Source: FEN-1297 sp963710735 (GTDB taxonomy: Bacteria; Bacteroidota; Ignavibacteria; Ignavibacteriales; Ignavibacteriaceae). From it: 64,000 nt of DNA. The stretch spans positions 90,091 to 154,090 of the forward strand of contig CAVQBN010000021.1 in the NCBI GenBank assembly GCA_963710735.1, written 5' to 3'. The position numbers and the translations under genes are program-made. Positions 54,987 to 63,895 of this stretch are shown here, piece after piece; within the stretch, counting starts at the first letter, position 1, and each line of letters begins with the position of its first letter. The notes beneath the pieces were generated by a model. The model was not told where the DNA came from. It did no database searches and was given only the letters and a program-made list of their open reading frames with translations.

Positions 54987-57209
54987 ATGATTGGCTCAAC
55001 TATATTACACTATAAAATTTTAGAGAAACTAGGTGAAGGCGGAATGGGTGTTGTGTATCTTGCTGAGGATACAAAACTTGAAAGAAAAGTTGCCTTAAAA
55101 TTTTTACCACGTCATATTGCCTCAAACTCAGAAGAAAAAGAAAGATTTAAGATAGAAGCAAAAGCTGCAGCCTCATTAAATCATCCAAACATTGCTACAA
55201 TTCATGCTATTGAAGAATCCGGTGATGATACATTTATAGTAATGGAAATTATAGATGGGGTTGAGATAAAAGACAAAATAAAATCAGGTTCAATTCCTAC
55301 TAACGAAACAGTTAATATAGCAATTCAAATAGCGGAAGGATTAGAAGCTGCCCACAAAAAAGGAATCGTACACAGAGATATAAAATCTCAAAACATAATG
55401 TTTACGGTAGATGGTAAAGTTAAAATAATGGACTTCGGCCTTGCAAAAATTAAAGGAGGTTCACAGTTAACGAAAATTGGAACTACAATTGGAACCGTTG
55501 CCTATATGTCTCCCGAACAAGCAAAAGGAACAGGAACAGATTATTCTACTGATATTTGGTCCTTCGGTGTGGTACTTTATGAAATGACGACGAATGTACT
55601 TCCATTCAAAGGGGAATATGAACAGGCAATTATGTATTCAATTCTGAATGAAGATCCTAAACCTGCATCTAAATTAAATCCTGAAGTACCCGAGCTGCTG
55701 GACAAAATTATTACAAAATGCTTGATGAAAAATCCAAAGCTCAGATTTCAGAATCTTGATGAACTAATAATCGACCTGAGAAAAATAAATGATGATAAAA
55801 TAAAAACCGAAGAAAAAACGCAGCTAAGAAGAATTGCAATATTACCGTTTGTAAACGTCAGCGGAAGTCAACAAAATGACTATCTTGGATTTGCTTTAGC
55901 TGATCAGGTAATCGGTGCGATAACGTACTTAAAAAATATTTTGGTTCGTCCGTCTGCATCAATTCGTAAATATATGAACACGTTTGTAAATCCGAAAGAT
56001 GCTGGCTCGGAATTAAATGTGGACTATCTGCTTACAGGGAACTTCCTTAAAGTTGATGAAAAAATAAGACTTAATATTGAACTTGTAGAAGTTAAAACAG
56101 AAAATATGGTTTGGCGTACTCCAATAGAAGTTGATTTCCATAACGCTTTTGAGCTTCAGGATATTGTAGCACAAAGGGTGGTTCATGGACTAAATGTTCA
56201 ATTTTCCCAAAAAGAAATAAACAGAATTAGAAAGGATATACCTGATAATCCTTTAGCGTATGAATACTATCTTCGCAGTCTTTCATACCCCTCAACGAAT
56301 GAGGGTGATGTACTTGCAAATGAAATGCTGAATAGATCTATTCAGGTGGAACCAAATTATGCTCCGGCATTTTCTGAACTTGGTTTTCGTTTACATAGGA
56401 TTGGAAGTTATGGATTAGGCGGCCCGTCTATACTGAGCAAGGCGGAGCAGGCTTTCGAACACGCATTATCGTTAAATGATGAACTTCTAGGAGCCTTATT
56501 TCAATTATCTACTCTTTATGTTGAAACAGCAAGAATCGAGAAGGCGGTTGAACTGGTAAGGAAAATGTTAGCTATAAATCCAAATAATGCATCGGCTCAT
56601 CTTTCTTTGGGTTATCTTTTTCGATATGGAGGAATGCTTGAAGAGTCTGAAAAGGAGTACGATCAGGCTCTATCGCTTGACCCGGGAAACCCAAGATTTC
56701 GCTCTGCTGGTGTAACTTATCATCACCTTGGTAAATATCAAAAAGCTATAGAGGCTGTTAATTTAGACAAAGGAAGCTCATATTCTCTTATTGAAATAGG
56801 AATAATTCAACATCATCAAAACCAGGAAGAAAGTGCAATAACAACCTGGGAAAAACTGATCGCACAAGAATCAAAACCCGGATTTTATTCATATTACGGC
56901 AAATCTATGAAAGCTCTTGCTGAAGGTAAGAAAAATGATGCAAAAACTACAATCGCCGAATTTGAGGAAACAAAACCCTCTGACGGTGAGCTATGGTATT
57001 ATATTGCGGTAACATACGGATTACTTGGCGATGCAGATAGTACGGCAAGAGCACTGGAGGAAGGACTGAGTCGCGGATATTTTAATTATCCGATCATTGC
57101 TTCAAATTCTTTCTTTGATTTGGTAAGAAGTTCAAGTCAATTTCAACGCGTTTTAGAAATGGCTAGAATACGACATGAAAGTTTCAAGAAACAATTTTTT
57201 CTCAAATAA
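54987..57209 (+). CDS. Ser/Thr protein kinase 11 (kinase-TolB-like-TPR, soluble)
   Basis: The 740-residue protein has a complete kinase domain (GEGGMGVVYLAED, VALK, HRDIKSQN, DFG, LTKIGTTIGTVAYMSPEQ). A divergent TolB-like domain follows directly without a membrane segment (about 285-410; RRIAILPFVNVSGSQQNDYLGFALADQV). TPR repeats fill the rest. It is soluble like kinases 1-8, but the middle domain is a separate lineage. It ends in FKKQFFLK rather than the LMKGK-type tail. Confidence 0.92.
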   Translation: MIGSTILHYKILEKLGEGGMGVVYLAEDTKLERKVALKFLPRHIASNSEEKERFKIEAKAAASLNHPNIATIHAIEESGDDTFIVMEIIDGVEIKDKIKSGSIPTNETVNIAIQIAEGLEAAHKKGIVHRDIKSQNIMFTVDGKVKIMDFGLAKIKGGSQLTKIGTTIGTVAYMSPEQAKGTGTDYSTDIWSFGVVLYEMTTNVLPFKGEYEQAIMYSILNEDPKPASKLNPEVPELLDKIITKCLMKNPKLRFQNLDELIIDLRKINDDKIKTEEKTQLRRIAILPFVNVSGSQQNDYLGFALADQVIGAITYLKNILVRPSASIRKYMNTFVNPKDAGSELNVDYLLTGNFLKVDEKIRLNIELVEVKTENMVWRTPIEVDFHNAFELQDIVAQRVVHGLNVQFSQKEINRIRKDIPDNPLAYEYYLRSLSYPSTNEGDVLANEMLNRSIQVEPNYAPAFSELGFRLHRIGSYGLGGPSILSKAEQAFEHALSLNDELLGALFQLSTLYVETARIEKAVELVRKMLAINPNNASAHLSLGYLFRYGGMLEESEKEYDQALSLDPGNPRFRSAGVTYHHLGKYQKAIEAVNLDKGSSYSLIEIGIIQHHQNQEESAITTWEKLIAQESKPGFYSYYGKSMKALAEGKKNDAKTTIAEFEETKPSDGELWYYIAVTYGLLGDADSTARALEEGLSRGYFNYPIIASNSFFDLVRSSSQFQRVLEMARIRHESFKKQFFLK

Positions 57210-57278
57210 ATTTGTAACAAGTTATAATTCGCATAACTATAGTTCATTAGAAAGACATAAAATTATAAGGCGAACCAC

Positions 57279-57335
57279 TTAGATCATAGCTCGGCCTAGC
57301 CGAGGCAAGCCTTGACCAATAAGAAAGAGATCTAA
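57279..57335. repeat. Palindromic repeat between kinases 11 and 12
   Basis: TTAGATC (57279-57285) and GATCTAA (57329-57335) bracket a strong hairpin CTCGGC-CTA-GCCGAG (57290-57304). The GC-rich core is unlike the surroundings and looks like an inserted repeat unit. Confidence 0.4.
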
Positions 57336-57354
57336 ATATGAGCTTTTTAGAAGT

Positions 57355-57412
57355 GCAAATAATATTGCACTACCGCATACTTGAAGAATTGGAGCGGAGC
57401 GAACATGTCCTC
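57355..57412 (+). pseudogene. Fossil N-terminus of another array kinase
   Basis: Reading QIILHYRILEELERSEHVL, the stretch matches the array start TILHYKILEKLGEGGMGVV, with the glycine loop degraded, and then ends. It lies just before the true start of kinase 12 at 57445, so a kinase gene or a duplicated start was lost here. Confidence 0.6.
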
Positions 57413-57444
57413 AGTACCCGAATAAATAAATTGGATGGTATAAT

Positions 57445-60120
57445 ATGATTAACGAGACAATCCTTCATTATAAAATAATTGAAAAACTAGGTGAAGGCGG
57501 AATGGGCGAAGTCTATAAAGCCCAAGATACCAAACTCGACCGCTTTGTTGCACTTAAATTTCTTCCTTCTCAAATGACAGCATCTGAAGAAGATAAAGCA
57601 AGATTCATTCAAGAGGCTAAGGCAGCATCTGCAATGAATCATCCGAATGTCTGTACTATTTATGATATCCAGGATAATAACGGACAATTGTTTATTGTAA
57701 TGGAATATGTTGATGGTAAAACTTTAAAAGATAAAAAAGATTCTATTTCCGAAAAACAAATACTGGAAATAGGAATTCAGGTAGCGGAAGGATTGGCAGC
57801 AGCACATGAAAAGGGAATAGTTCATCGCGACATAAAGCCGGAAAACATTATGATCCGCAAAGACGGAATCGTTCAGATAATGGATTTCGGTTTAGCTAAG
57901 CTGAGAGAAACTTCGGGAGTATCAAGATTAACCAAAGCCGGCACAACAATGGGAACGATGGGTTATATGTCTCCTGAACAAGTTCAAGGATTAGATGTTG
58001 ATCACCGGTCGGATATATTTTCACTCGGTGTTGTGCTTTATGAATTGCTTACTGGAGAACCTCCGTTTAAGGGAGTACATGAAACAGCCATAATGTACGA
58101 AATAGTAAACGTTGATCCCACACCAATCTCAACAATAAAAGAAGGAATTGATCCTGAGTTGGATAGGATAATTTTGGAATGTTTGGAGAAAGATAAAGAA
58201 GACAGATGTCAGTCAGCAAAAGAACTTGCAAAAGATTTAAAGAAGGTTAAAAAATCCTCGAGTACAAGAAAAAGCAGAGTTTATAATGTTGACACTTCTG
58301 AGATGAAGGCAGGAAACGTTCATTCTCAGGTTTCCAAATCTTCCGGTGCTTTTTCAGTTGAGGTATTAAATCATAAATTCGATTTGACAAAATTATTTAA
58401 ACTGAAATATATCCCCTGGATTATTACGGTAATATTTTTTGGCGTTATCATTTTTTTACTGGTTAATAAAACGACTGTATCAAATAATGAATTTGTGAAG
58501 TTCCAACAGCTCACAGAGCAATCAGGTGAAGAATTATATCCTGATATTTCTCCGGACGGTAATTACATAACTTACACAAAATCAGTCGAAGGTTTTCAGC
58601 ATATCTTTCTGCAGCGGATTGGCGGCGGCAATGCAATTGATTTAACTAAAGATTCAAAATTTAATAACTACCAATCTTCATTCTCACCTAACGGAGAAGA
58701 TATTGTATTCCGCTCGGAACGGGACAATGGCGGAATTTTCTTAATGGGTTCAACGGGAGAATCCGTCCGAAGACTGACTAATTTCGGTTTTAATCCGTCT
58801 TGGTCACCGGACGGCAAAAAAATTATTTTTGCAACCGAATCTATAGAACACCCATACACAAGAGGAATTATCAGTCAACTTTGGACAACAGAAATAAAAA
58901 CCGGTAAAACCAAAAAGTTATTTAACGGTGACGCAGTGCAGCCTAGCTGGTCACCTAATGGAAAATTAATTGCGTATTGGGGATTACCGAAAGGATCAGG
59001 AAGAAGGGTCATTCAAATAATTCCAGCATTTGGTGGTGATCCGATTGAAATTACAAAAGATAATTATATTAACTGGAGCCCCGCATGGTCTGCAGACGGG
59101 AAATATCTCTATTTCTCGAGCAGCCGCGGCGGCAGTATGAATTTATGGAGAGTAAGGATAGATGAAGGAAGCGGAAAAACTATATCTCCTTTGGAACCGG
59201 TTACAACACCTTCAGCTTATTGTGCTATGGCAAAGATGTCACACGACGGCACAAAAATGATTTTTGTTTCATCTGATATCAGAGATAATATATATAAATT
59301 AAATTTTAATCCGGTTGAAGAAAAGGTTACCGGAGAACCAATTGCGGTAACAAAAGGATCAAAGCAATTCGGTTATCCATCCGTTTCACCTGATAATAAA
59401 TGGATTTCTGTTTCAAGCTTAAGACAACAGGAAGGCATTTATATTATGCGATCAGACGGCTCGGATATAACTAAATTAACAAACGATTTATTTAAAGACC
59501 GAGGCCCGCAGTGGTCCCTTGACGGAAGAAGTCTTATATTTTATTCAGACAGGTCCGGCAAATATGAGTCATGGGAAATAGATATTGACGGCAGTAATCT
59601 TAGACAGTTAACGAATTCCGTAGGCCAGGTATCCAATCCGATTTGGTTCCCTGACGGTAAATCTATAGTAACCTGGATCAATGACCGGGAAGTAATATTC
59701 CACCCAGGTTCAACTCCGGTTAATAAATTCACGAACTTAACCGATATGAATGAAAAAGGATTTTCATTTTATGCCAATTCTGTTTCACCAGACGGGAATT
59801 ATATCGTAGGTAACAGGGAAGACGATAACAATGGAAATAATGAAGGTTTGTTGGTCTATTCAATGATTCAAAAAAACTATAAGAAGATTTCTGATTCAGG
59901 AGTTAGTCCTATATGGCTCAAAGACAGTAAAAATATTTTTTACATAGACAATAATAAGTTATACATAATGAATTCGGAAACAGGAGTCAGACATTTTGTT
60001 TATGACCCGAAGGTAGTCTTTCCGACATTCAATTGCATTGCTTTGTCACCCGATAACAAATCCATTTATTACGTTAAAGAAGAAAAAGAGTCAGATGTAT
60101 GGATGGGATATTTGAAATGA
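57445..60120 (+). CDS. Ser/Thr protein kinase 12, membrane-bound with TolB-like beta-propeller
   Basis: The 891-residue protein has the kinase domain at about 9-275, with the classical HRDIKPEN loop (others in the array have SSN, TEN, SEN, SDN or SQN) and the loop LTKAGTTMGTMGYMSPEQ. A membrane segment follows (about 322-342; YIPWIITVIFFGVIIFLLV). The outer part is a beta-propeller with PD40/TolB-type repeats (YPDISPDGNYITY, SWSPDGKKIIFA, AWSADGKYLYFSS, QWSLDGRSLIFYSD), as in the tricorn-like protease at 20.7 kb. It is the only array member without TPRs. The propeller probably binds a ligand or protein outside the membrane. Confidence 0.93.
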   Translation: MINETILHYKIIEKLGEGGMGEVYKAQDTKLDRFVALKFLPSQMTASEEDKARFIQEAKAASAMNHPNVCTIYDIQDNNGQLFIVMEYVDGKTLKDKKDSISEKQILEIGIQVAEGLAAAHEKGIVHRDIKPENIMIRKDGIVQIMDFGLAKLRETSGVSRLTKAGTTMGTMGYMSPEQVQGLDVDHRSDIFSLGVVLYELLTGEPPFKGVHETAIMYEIVNVDPTPISTIKEGIDPELDRIILECLEKDKEDRCQSAKELAKDLKKVKKSSSTRKSRVYNVDTSEMKAGNVHSQVSKSSGAFSVEVLNHKFDLTKLFKLKYIPWIITVIFFGVIIFLLVNKTTVSNNEFVKFQQLTEQSGEELYPDISPDGNYITYTKSVEGFQHIFLQRIGGGNAIDLTKDSKFNNYQSSFSPNGEDIVFRSERDNGGIFLMGSTGESVRRLTNFGFNPSWSPDGKKIIFATESIEHPYTRGIISQLWTTEIKTGKTKKLFNGDAVQPSWSPNGKLIAYWGLPKGSGRRVIQIIPAFGGDPIEITKDNYINWSPAWSADGKYLYFSSSRGGSMNLWRVRIDEGSGKTISPLEPVTTPSAYCAMAKMSHDGTKMIFVSSDIRDNIYKLNFNPVEEKVTGEPIAVTKGSKQFGYPSVSPDNKWISVSSLRQQEGIYIMRSDGSDITKLTNDLFKDRGPQWSLDGRSLIFYSDRSGKYESWEIDIDGSNLRQLTNSVGQVSNPIWFPDGKSIVTWINDREVIFHPGSTPVNKFTNLTDMNEKGFSFYANSVSPDGNYIVGNREDDNNGNNEGLLVYSMIQKNYKKISDSGVSPIWLKDSKNIFYIDNNKLYIMNSETGVRHFVYDPKVVFPTFNCIALSPDNKSIYYVKEEKESDVWMGYLK

Positions 60121-60160
60121 GATTAAGATTAAGAGTATGAGTAAGATTAAGAGTATGAAG
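60121..60160. repeat. Short tandem repeat after kinase 12
   Basis: The unit AAGATTAAGAGTATGAG occurs twice in a row (about 60125-60157). It probably arose by slippage and encodes nothing. Confidence 0.5.
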
Positions 60161-60198
60161 AACATAAAAAGAATTTGAAAACTTAATCAGGTTAAAAA

Positions 60199-60300
60199 AT
60201 GATTTGTGAAATGGTTCTTCATTATCCGCCGTGTGCGGATAATTCTTAGGTGGATAAAAATTTAGAAAACTTGCCTGCGCGCGGTCAGGTATTAATCTTC
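60199..60300 (+). pseudogene. Second kinase-start fossil, interrupted by a palindromic insert
   Basis: From the ATG at 60199 the frame reads MICEMVLHY, matching the array start MIGETILHY. At 60221 it runs into a hairpin ATTATCCGC-CGTGT-GCGGATAAT (60221-60243) and a GC-rich stretch (to about 60290), and the frame stops. The array therefore once reached beyond kinase 12. The insert looks like a small repetitive element. Confidence 0.5.
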
Positions 60301-60365
60301 GTTAACAAAATATTTAAACTTGATGTAGACTATTACTGCATTTAGAAAAAGGTAGCTAATAAAAA

Positions 60366-60791
60366 ATGAAACTGACTAAAAAACTCGAAGCAGAAATTTT
60401 AAAATTATACAACAAATACTGGGATGCATATCTAAGCGGCAAAATGAGGACTATGTCTTCAATAATGGATAAAAACTGCCACGTTATTGGTTCCGGAATG
60501 GGTGAGGTATTCAAAAATAAAAAAGAAGCAGTCAGGTATTATTCAACTACTGCTGATCAAGTGGCAGGCATAAGTGAAATGAGAAACAGGAATATTAGTG
60601 TGTCGCCTGCCGGTAATAATATTCTTGTTACAGAAGAATCTGATTTCTATGTTTTAATGGAGGGGAGTTGGACCTACTATGGACAAGGTCGTTTTTCAAC
60701 TCTGTTTGGTAAGACAGAAAAAAAATGGCTCATCATTCAGCAGCATGGTTCCCTGACTGATTATAGAACAGGCAGGTGGGGAACAAGTTAA
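60366..60791 (+). CDS. SnoaL-like N-terminal domain of a hybrid sensor, split by a frameshift
   Basis: The 141-codon frame is a complete SnoaL/NTF2-like domain (about 10-130): EILKLYNKYWDAYLSGKM, a GxxEVFKNKKEAVRYY segment, WLIIQQHGS at the end. This cone-shaped fold often binds small ligands. The frame stops at 60791, but removing one G from the run at 60778-60781 joins it to the coiled coil and GAF part that follows (GEQVNTDKIKEENLRLKEA). I have seen SnoaL-like domains as the N-terminus of long sensor kinases in this phylum, so the three frames from 60366 to 63628 are probably one gene. Confidence 0.75.
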   Translation: MKLTKKLEAEILKLYNKYWDAYLSGKMRTMSSIMDKNCHVIGSGMGEVFKNKKEAVRYYSTTADQVAGISEMRNRNISVSPAGNNILVTEESDFYVLMEGSWTYYGQGRFSTLFGKTEKKWLIIQQHGSLTDYRTGRWGTS

Positions 60792-60822
60792 TACTGATAA
60801 AATAAAAGAAGAAAATCTTCGT

Positions 60823-61221
60823 TTGAAGGAAGCGATAAAAAGAAGAACCATTGAACTGGAACATAAAAACCGTGAACTTGAAATTGAGAAAGCCTTCGAG
60901 AAAGTTAGAGAATTTGCCATGACAATGCGCCATTCATCTGACCTGCAGAAGGTTGTTAATTTGGTTGCTCAGGAATTGAATAATATGAAACTGGATATAA
61001 CCGGTGTATTCATGGTTATTAATAATAACGAAATTGACAAGCAGTTCACATTTTGGGGGTCGACAGGTGTAGCAGAAACTTATATGAAAAAAGCCGCTAT
61101 TCCTTTTCTCGATCATCCCATTTACAGGGTATTGGCAGAGGGTACTACAAAGGGGGAAAGATTTTTTACGGAGGAATATACCAGAGGAAGAAAAAATTAT
61201 ATTCTTCAAACATTTATTTAA
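60823..61221 (+). pseudogene. Middle part of the hybrid sensor: coiled coil and GAF-like domain
   Basis: This frame has no start of its own and opens shortly before 60823, directly after the shift at 60778. It encodes a coiled coil (KRRTIELEHKNRELEIEKAFEKVRE) and the first part of a GAF-like domain. The frame ends at 61221 because the A run at 61208-61210 is one base too long; with one A fewer it reads LQHLFKFPPYNSSTPEW into the next frame. Confidence 0.7.
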
Positions 61222-61267
61222 GTTTCCGCCGTATAATTCATCAACTCCCGAATGGAAGGAAAAGGTT

Positions 61268-63628
61268 TTGTCGCGTGAAGGCGGATATACCAGGTCAGTT
61301 TCCGTTTCTCATTACACTTCCATATTCGTAGTTAACCATTTTGGCAGAAAATTATCCGATGAAGATAATGAAATTCTAAAACGCTTCGGAAAAGTTTTTG
61401 AACAAAGCTACACACGATTTCTCGATCTGCAAAACGCAGAAGCACGCGCGTTTGAAGCAATAAAACAAGCATCTATGGATAGAGTCCGCGGTGAAATTGC
61501 AAGTATGCGAACTTCCGAAGATCTTAACCGCATAACTCCGATTATCTGGCGGGAACTTGAAACATTGGAAGTCCCTTTTACTCGCTGCGGCGTTTTCATA
61601 GTTGATGAAGATAAAGAAGAAGTTCATGCTTATTTAACTACACCTGACGGTAAAGCGCTGGGTGTTTTAAATTTAGCTTTCGATGCAAACGGGCTTACAA
61701 AAAATATAGCTTATCACTGGCAGGGAAAACAAGTATATAAAGAGCACTGGAACAAAAAAGATTTCATCAACTGGACAAAATCCATGATTAAAATCGGACA
61801 GGTTCAAAATGAAGAAACCTACCAGGGATCGTCTACGCCGCCGGATTCTCTTAATCTGCACTTTATTCCTTTTGCCCAGGGTATGCTTTATGTCGGAAAT
61901 GATTCTCCCCTTTCCGATGAAAAACTTGAACTTGTTAAGACATTGGCTGAAGCATTATCTATAGCTTATGCACGGTACGAGGATTTTAATAATATTGAAG
62001 AAGCTAAAAGCAGGGCTGAAAAGACTTTAAAAGAGTTAAAAATAGCTCAGGCAAAACTTCAGGAGCTTGACCAGTTGAAATCAAGGTTTTTCGCGAATAT
62101 CTCTCACGAATTCAGGACCCCGCTGACGCTTATACTCGGTCAGATAGAAAGTGTGATGTCTGAAAATATTGATGTTAAAGAGAAAGGAAAACTGCAGGTA
62201 GCAAACAGGAATGCCAGGAGGCTTCTTGGCCTGATTAACCAACTGCTTGATCTCTCAAAGCTTGAGGCCGGCAGTATGGAATTAAAAGCGGAACAGCATA
62301 ATATAGTATCATTTTTTAAAAGTTTGTTTTATTCTTTTGAATCGCTGGCGGAATCACAAAAAATTTCAATGAAATTTTCATCGGAATATGAAAACATTCC
62401 TGTAGCCTTTGATCCTGATAAAATGGAAAAGATTTTTTATAATCTTATTTCGAATGCATTCAAGTTTGTTTCTTCGGATTGTGAAATAAAAGTTAGCTTG
62501 AACGTCATTAAATCCGATGTTGAAATAAGAATTAAAGATACTGGAATCGGGATCCCTTCCGACCGTCTGCCTCATATTTTTGACCGTTTTTATCAGGTGG
62601 ATAGTTCAGCAACAAGAAAACATGAAGGCACAGGAATCGGGCTGGCGTTAACAAAAGAATTGATTGAACTTCATAAGGGAAACATTTCGGTAAATAGTAA
62701 AGTAGGTGAAGGCAGCGAGTTTATCATCCGGCTTCCGTTAGGTGATTTTAAAATTGAAAAGGAAGAACTCGTCAATTTGAAGCCGGCAGAATCTTTAAAA
62801 GTGAATAATTTTAATGCTCCGGATAAAGAAGAAAAAATTCCGGTGCCGGATTCTCACTTATCCGGAAACCATGAAATAGTTTTAATACTTGAAGATAATC
62901 TCGACGTACGGAGCTACATAAGTGAGCTGCTGAAAACAGAATATAAAGTTATTGAAGCTTCGGACGGTGAAGAGGGATTATTAAAGGCAAGAGATGATAT
63001 TCCCGATATTATTATTACGGATGTTATGATGCCCCAAATGGATGGTTATGAATTCAGTAATAAAATAAGAGCGGATGAAAAGACAAGCCACATTCCGATT
63101 ATAATGTTAACCGCAAAGGCCGCTCTTGATGACAAAATAGCCGGACTGAAAACCGGTGTTGACGCATACATTACCAAACCTTTCAGCGCAAAGGAATTAA
63201 AAGTAAGAGTAAAAAATTTAATCTATCAAAGAGAACAGTTAAGAAAACGTTTCGCCAAATCCACATTTATAAAACCTTCCGAAGTTTCTGCAGTTTCAGC
63301 CGACCGGCAGTTTTTAGAAAAAACTATAAAAACTATCGAAAATCATTTTGAAGATGAGAAATTCAGCATTGAAAAGCTGGCAGAAGAAGTTAATATGAGT
63401 ATTTCCCAGTTGAACAGAAAACTTAATGCATTAGTCGCACAACCGGCGGGACAATTAATGCGTTCACTTCGTCTTCAACGTGCAGCCGATCTGTTAAAGC
63501 AGAATACAGGGAGTGTTGCCGAGATTTGTTATAAGGTGGGATTTAATAATCATGGTTATTTTACAAGAACATTTAAAAAGCAATTTGGGGTTTCCCCGAG
63601 TGAGTATAAAAAGGATATAGAGAGTTGA
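61268..63628 (+). CDS. Hybrid sensor histidine kinase-response regulator-AraC, main part
   Basis: The 786-codon frame continues the sensor: end of the first and a second GAF-like domain (about 1-245), a coiled coil, HisKA with the phosphoacceptor His in ISHEFRTPLT, and HATPase_c (NLISNAFKFV, DTGIGIP, GTGIGLAL). Then come a receiver domain (phosphoacceptor Asp in IITDVMMPQMDG, Lys in YITKPFS) and a C-terminal AraC-type double helix-turn-helix (about 685-783; FSIEKLAEEVNMSISQLNRKL and VGFNNHGYFTRTFKKQFG). It is a one-component version of a phosphorelay that acts on DNA itself. Unlike the classic HTCS it has no periplasmic propeller and appears cytoplasmic. The TTG at 61268 is within the gene, not its start. 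Confidence 0.9.
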   Translation: MSREGGYTRSVSVSHYTSIFVVNHFGRKLSDEDNEILKRFGKVFEQSYTRFLDLQNAEARAFEAIKQASMDRVRGEIASMRTSEDLNRITPIIWRELETLEVPFTRCGVFIVDEDKEEVHAYLTTPDGKALGVLNLAFDANGLTKNIAYHWQGKQVYKEHWNKKDFINWTKSMIKIGQVQNEETYQGSSTPPDSLNLHFIPFAQGMLYVGNDSPLSDEKLELVKTLAEALSIAYARYEDFNNIEEAKSRAEKTLKELKIAQAKLQELDQLKSRFFANISHEFRTPLTLILGQIESVMSENIDVKEKGKLQVANRNARRLLGLINQLLDLSKLEAGSMELKAEQHNIVSFFKSLFYSFESLAESQKISMKFSSEYENIPVAFDPDKMEKIFYNLISNAFKFVSSDCEIKVSLNVIKSDVEIRIKDTGIGIPSDRLPHIFDRFYQVDSSATRKHEGTGIGLALTKELIELHKGNISVNSKVGEGSEFIIRLPLGDFKIEKEELVNLKPAESLKVNNFNAPDKEEKIPVPDSHLSGNHEIVLILEDNLDVRSYISELLKTEYKVIEASDGEEGLLKARDDIPDIIITDVMMPQMDGYEFSNKIRADEKTSHIPIIMLTAKAALDDKIAGLKTGVDAYITKPFSAKELKVRVKNLIYQREQLRKRFAKSTFIKPSEVSAVSADRQFLEKTIKTIENHFEDEKFSIEKLAEEVNMSISQLNRKLNALVAQPAGQLMRSLRLQRAADLLKQNTGSVAEICYKVGFNNHGYFTRTFKKQFGVSPSEYKKDIES

Positions 63629-63895
63629 TGAGGCTAAAGCTCTAATTAATTCTTCAATTCTCTTTATCAATTCACTAAAGTGAAATCCAATTTGCAATTC
63701 AAAATTATCACAATATCCGTTGCAGCCGGCTTTAGCTATTTTACAGCCATCTAAAATTCTAATATATCCGTTAAAATTATCACGTGCGCCAAAAGTACCA
63801 ATCTCTGCGCCGATAGTGTAAGAAATCTTCGCTCATTTCTTCTACTTTATCATCCGGATACTATAATAACAATTACTAAATATTTAAGGCTGTTA
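63629..63895. other. Intergenic region, no gene accepted
   Basis: No plus-strand gene is seen. On the minus strand a long open stretch without a start reads across 63830-63494 into the antisense of the sensor gene; I do not accept it as a gene. Confidence 0.4.

Noticed and set aside
30413..60120. Kinase array as a phage-defence island
   Set aside because: No nuclease, toxin, NTPase or other defence effector lies among the kinases; the TolB and TPR modules point to signalling or scaffolding.
63494..63830. Minus-strand open stretch containing GCKIAKAGCNGYCDNFEL-like sequence
   Set aside because: No start codon with a ribosome binding site, and it runs far into the antisense of the sensor gene; perhaps a remnant, but not supportable.
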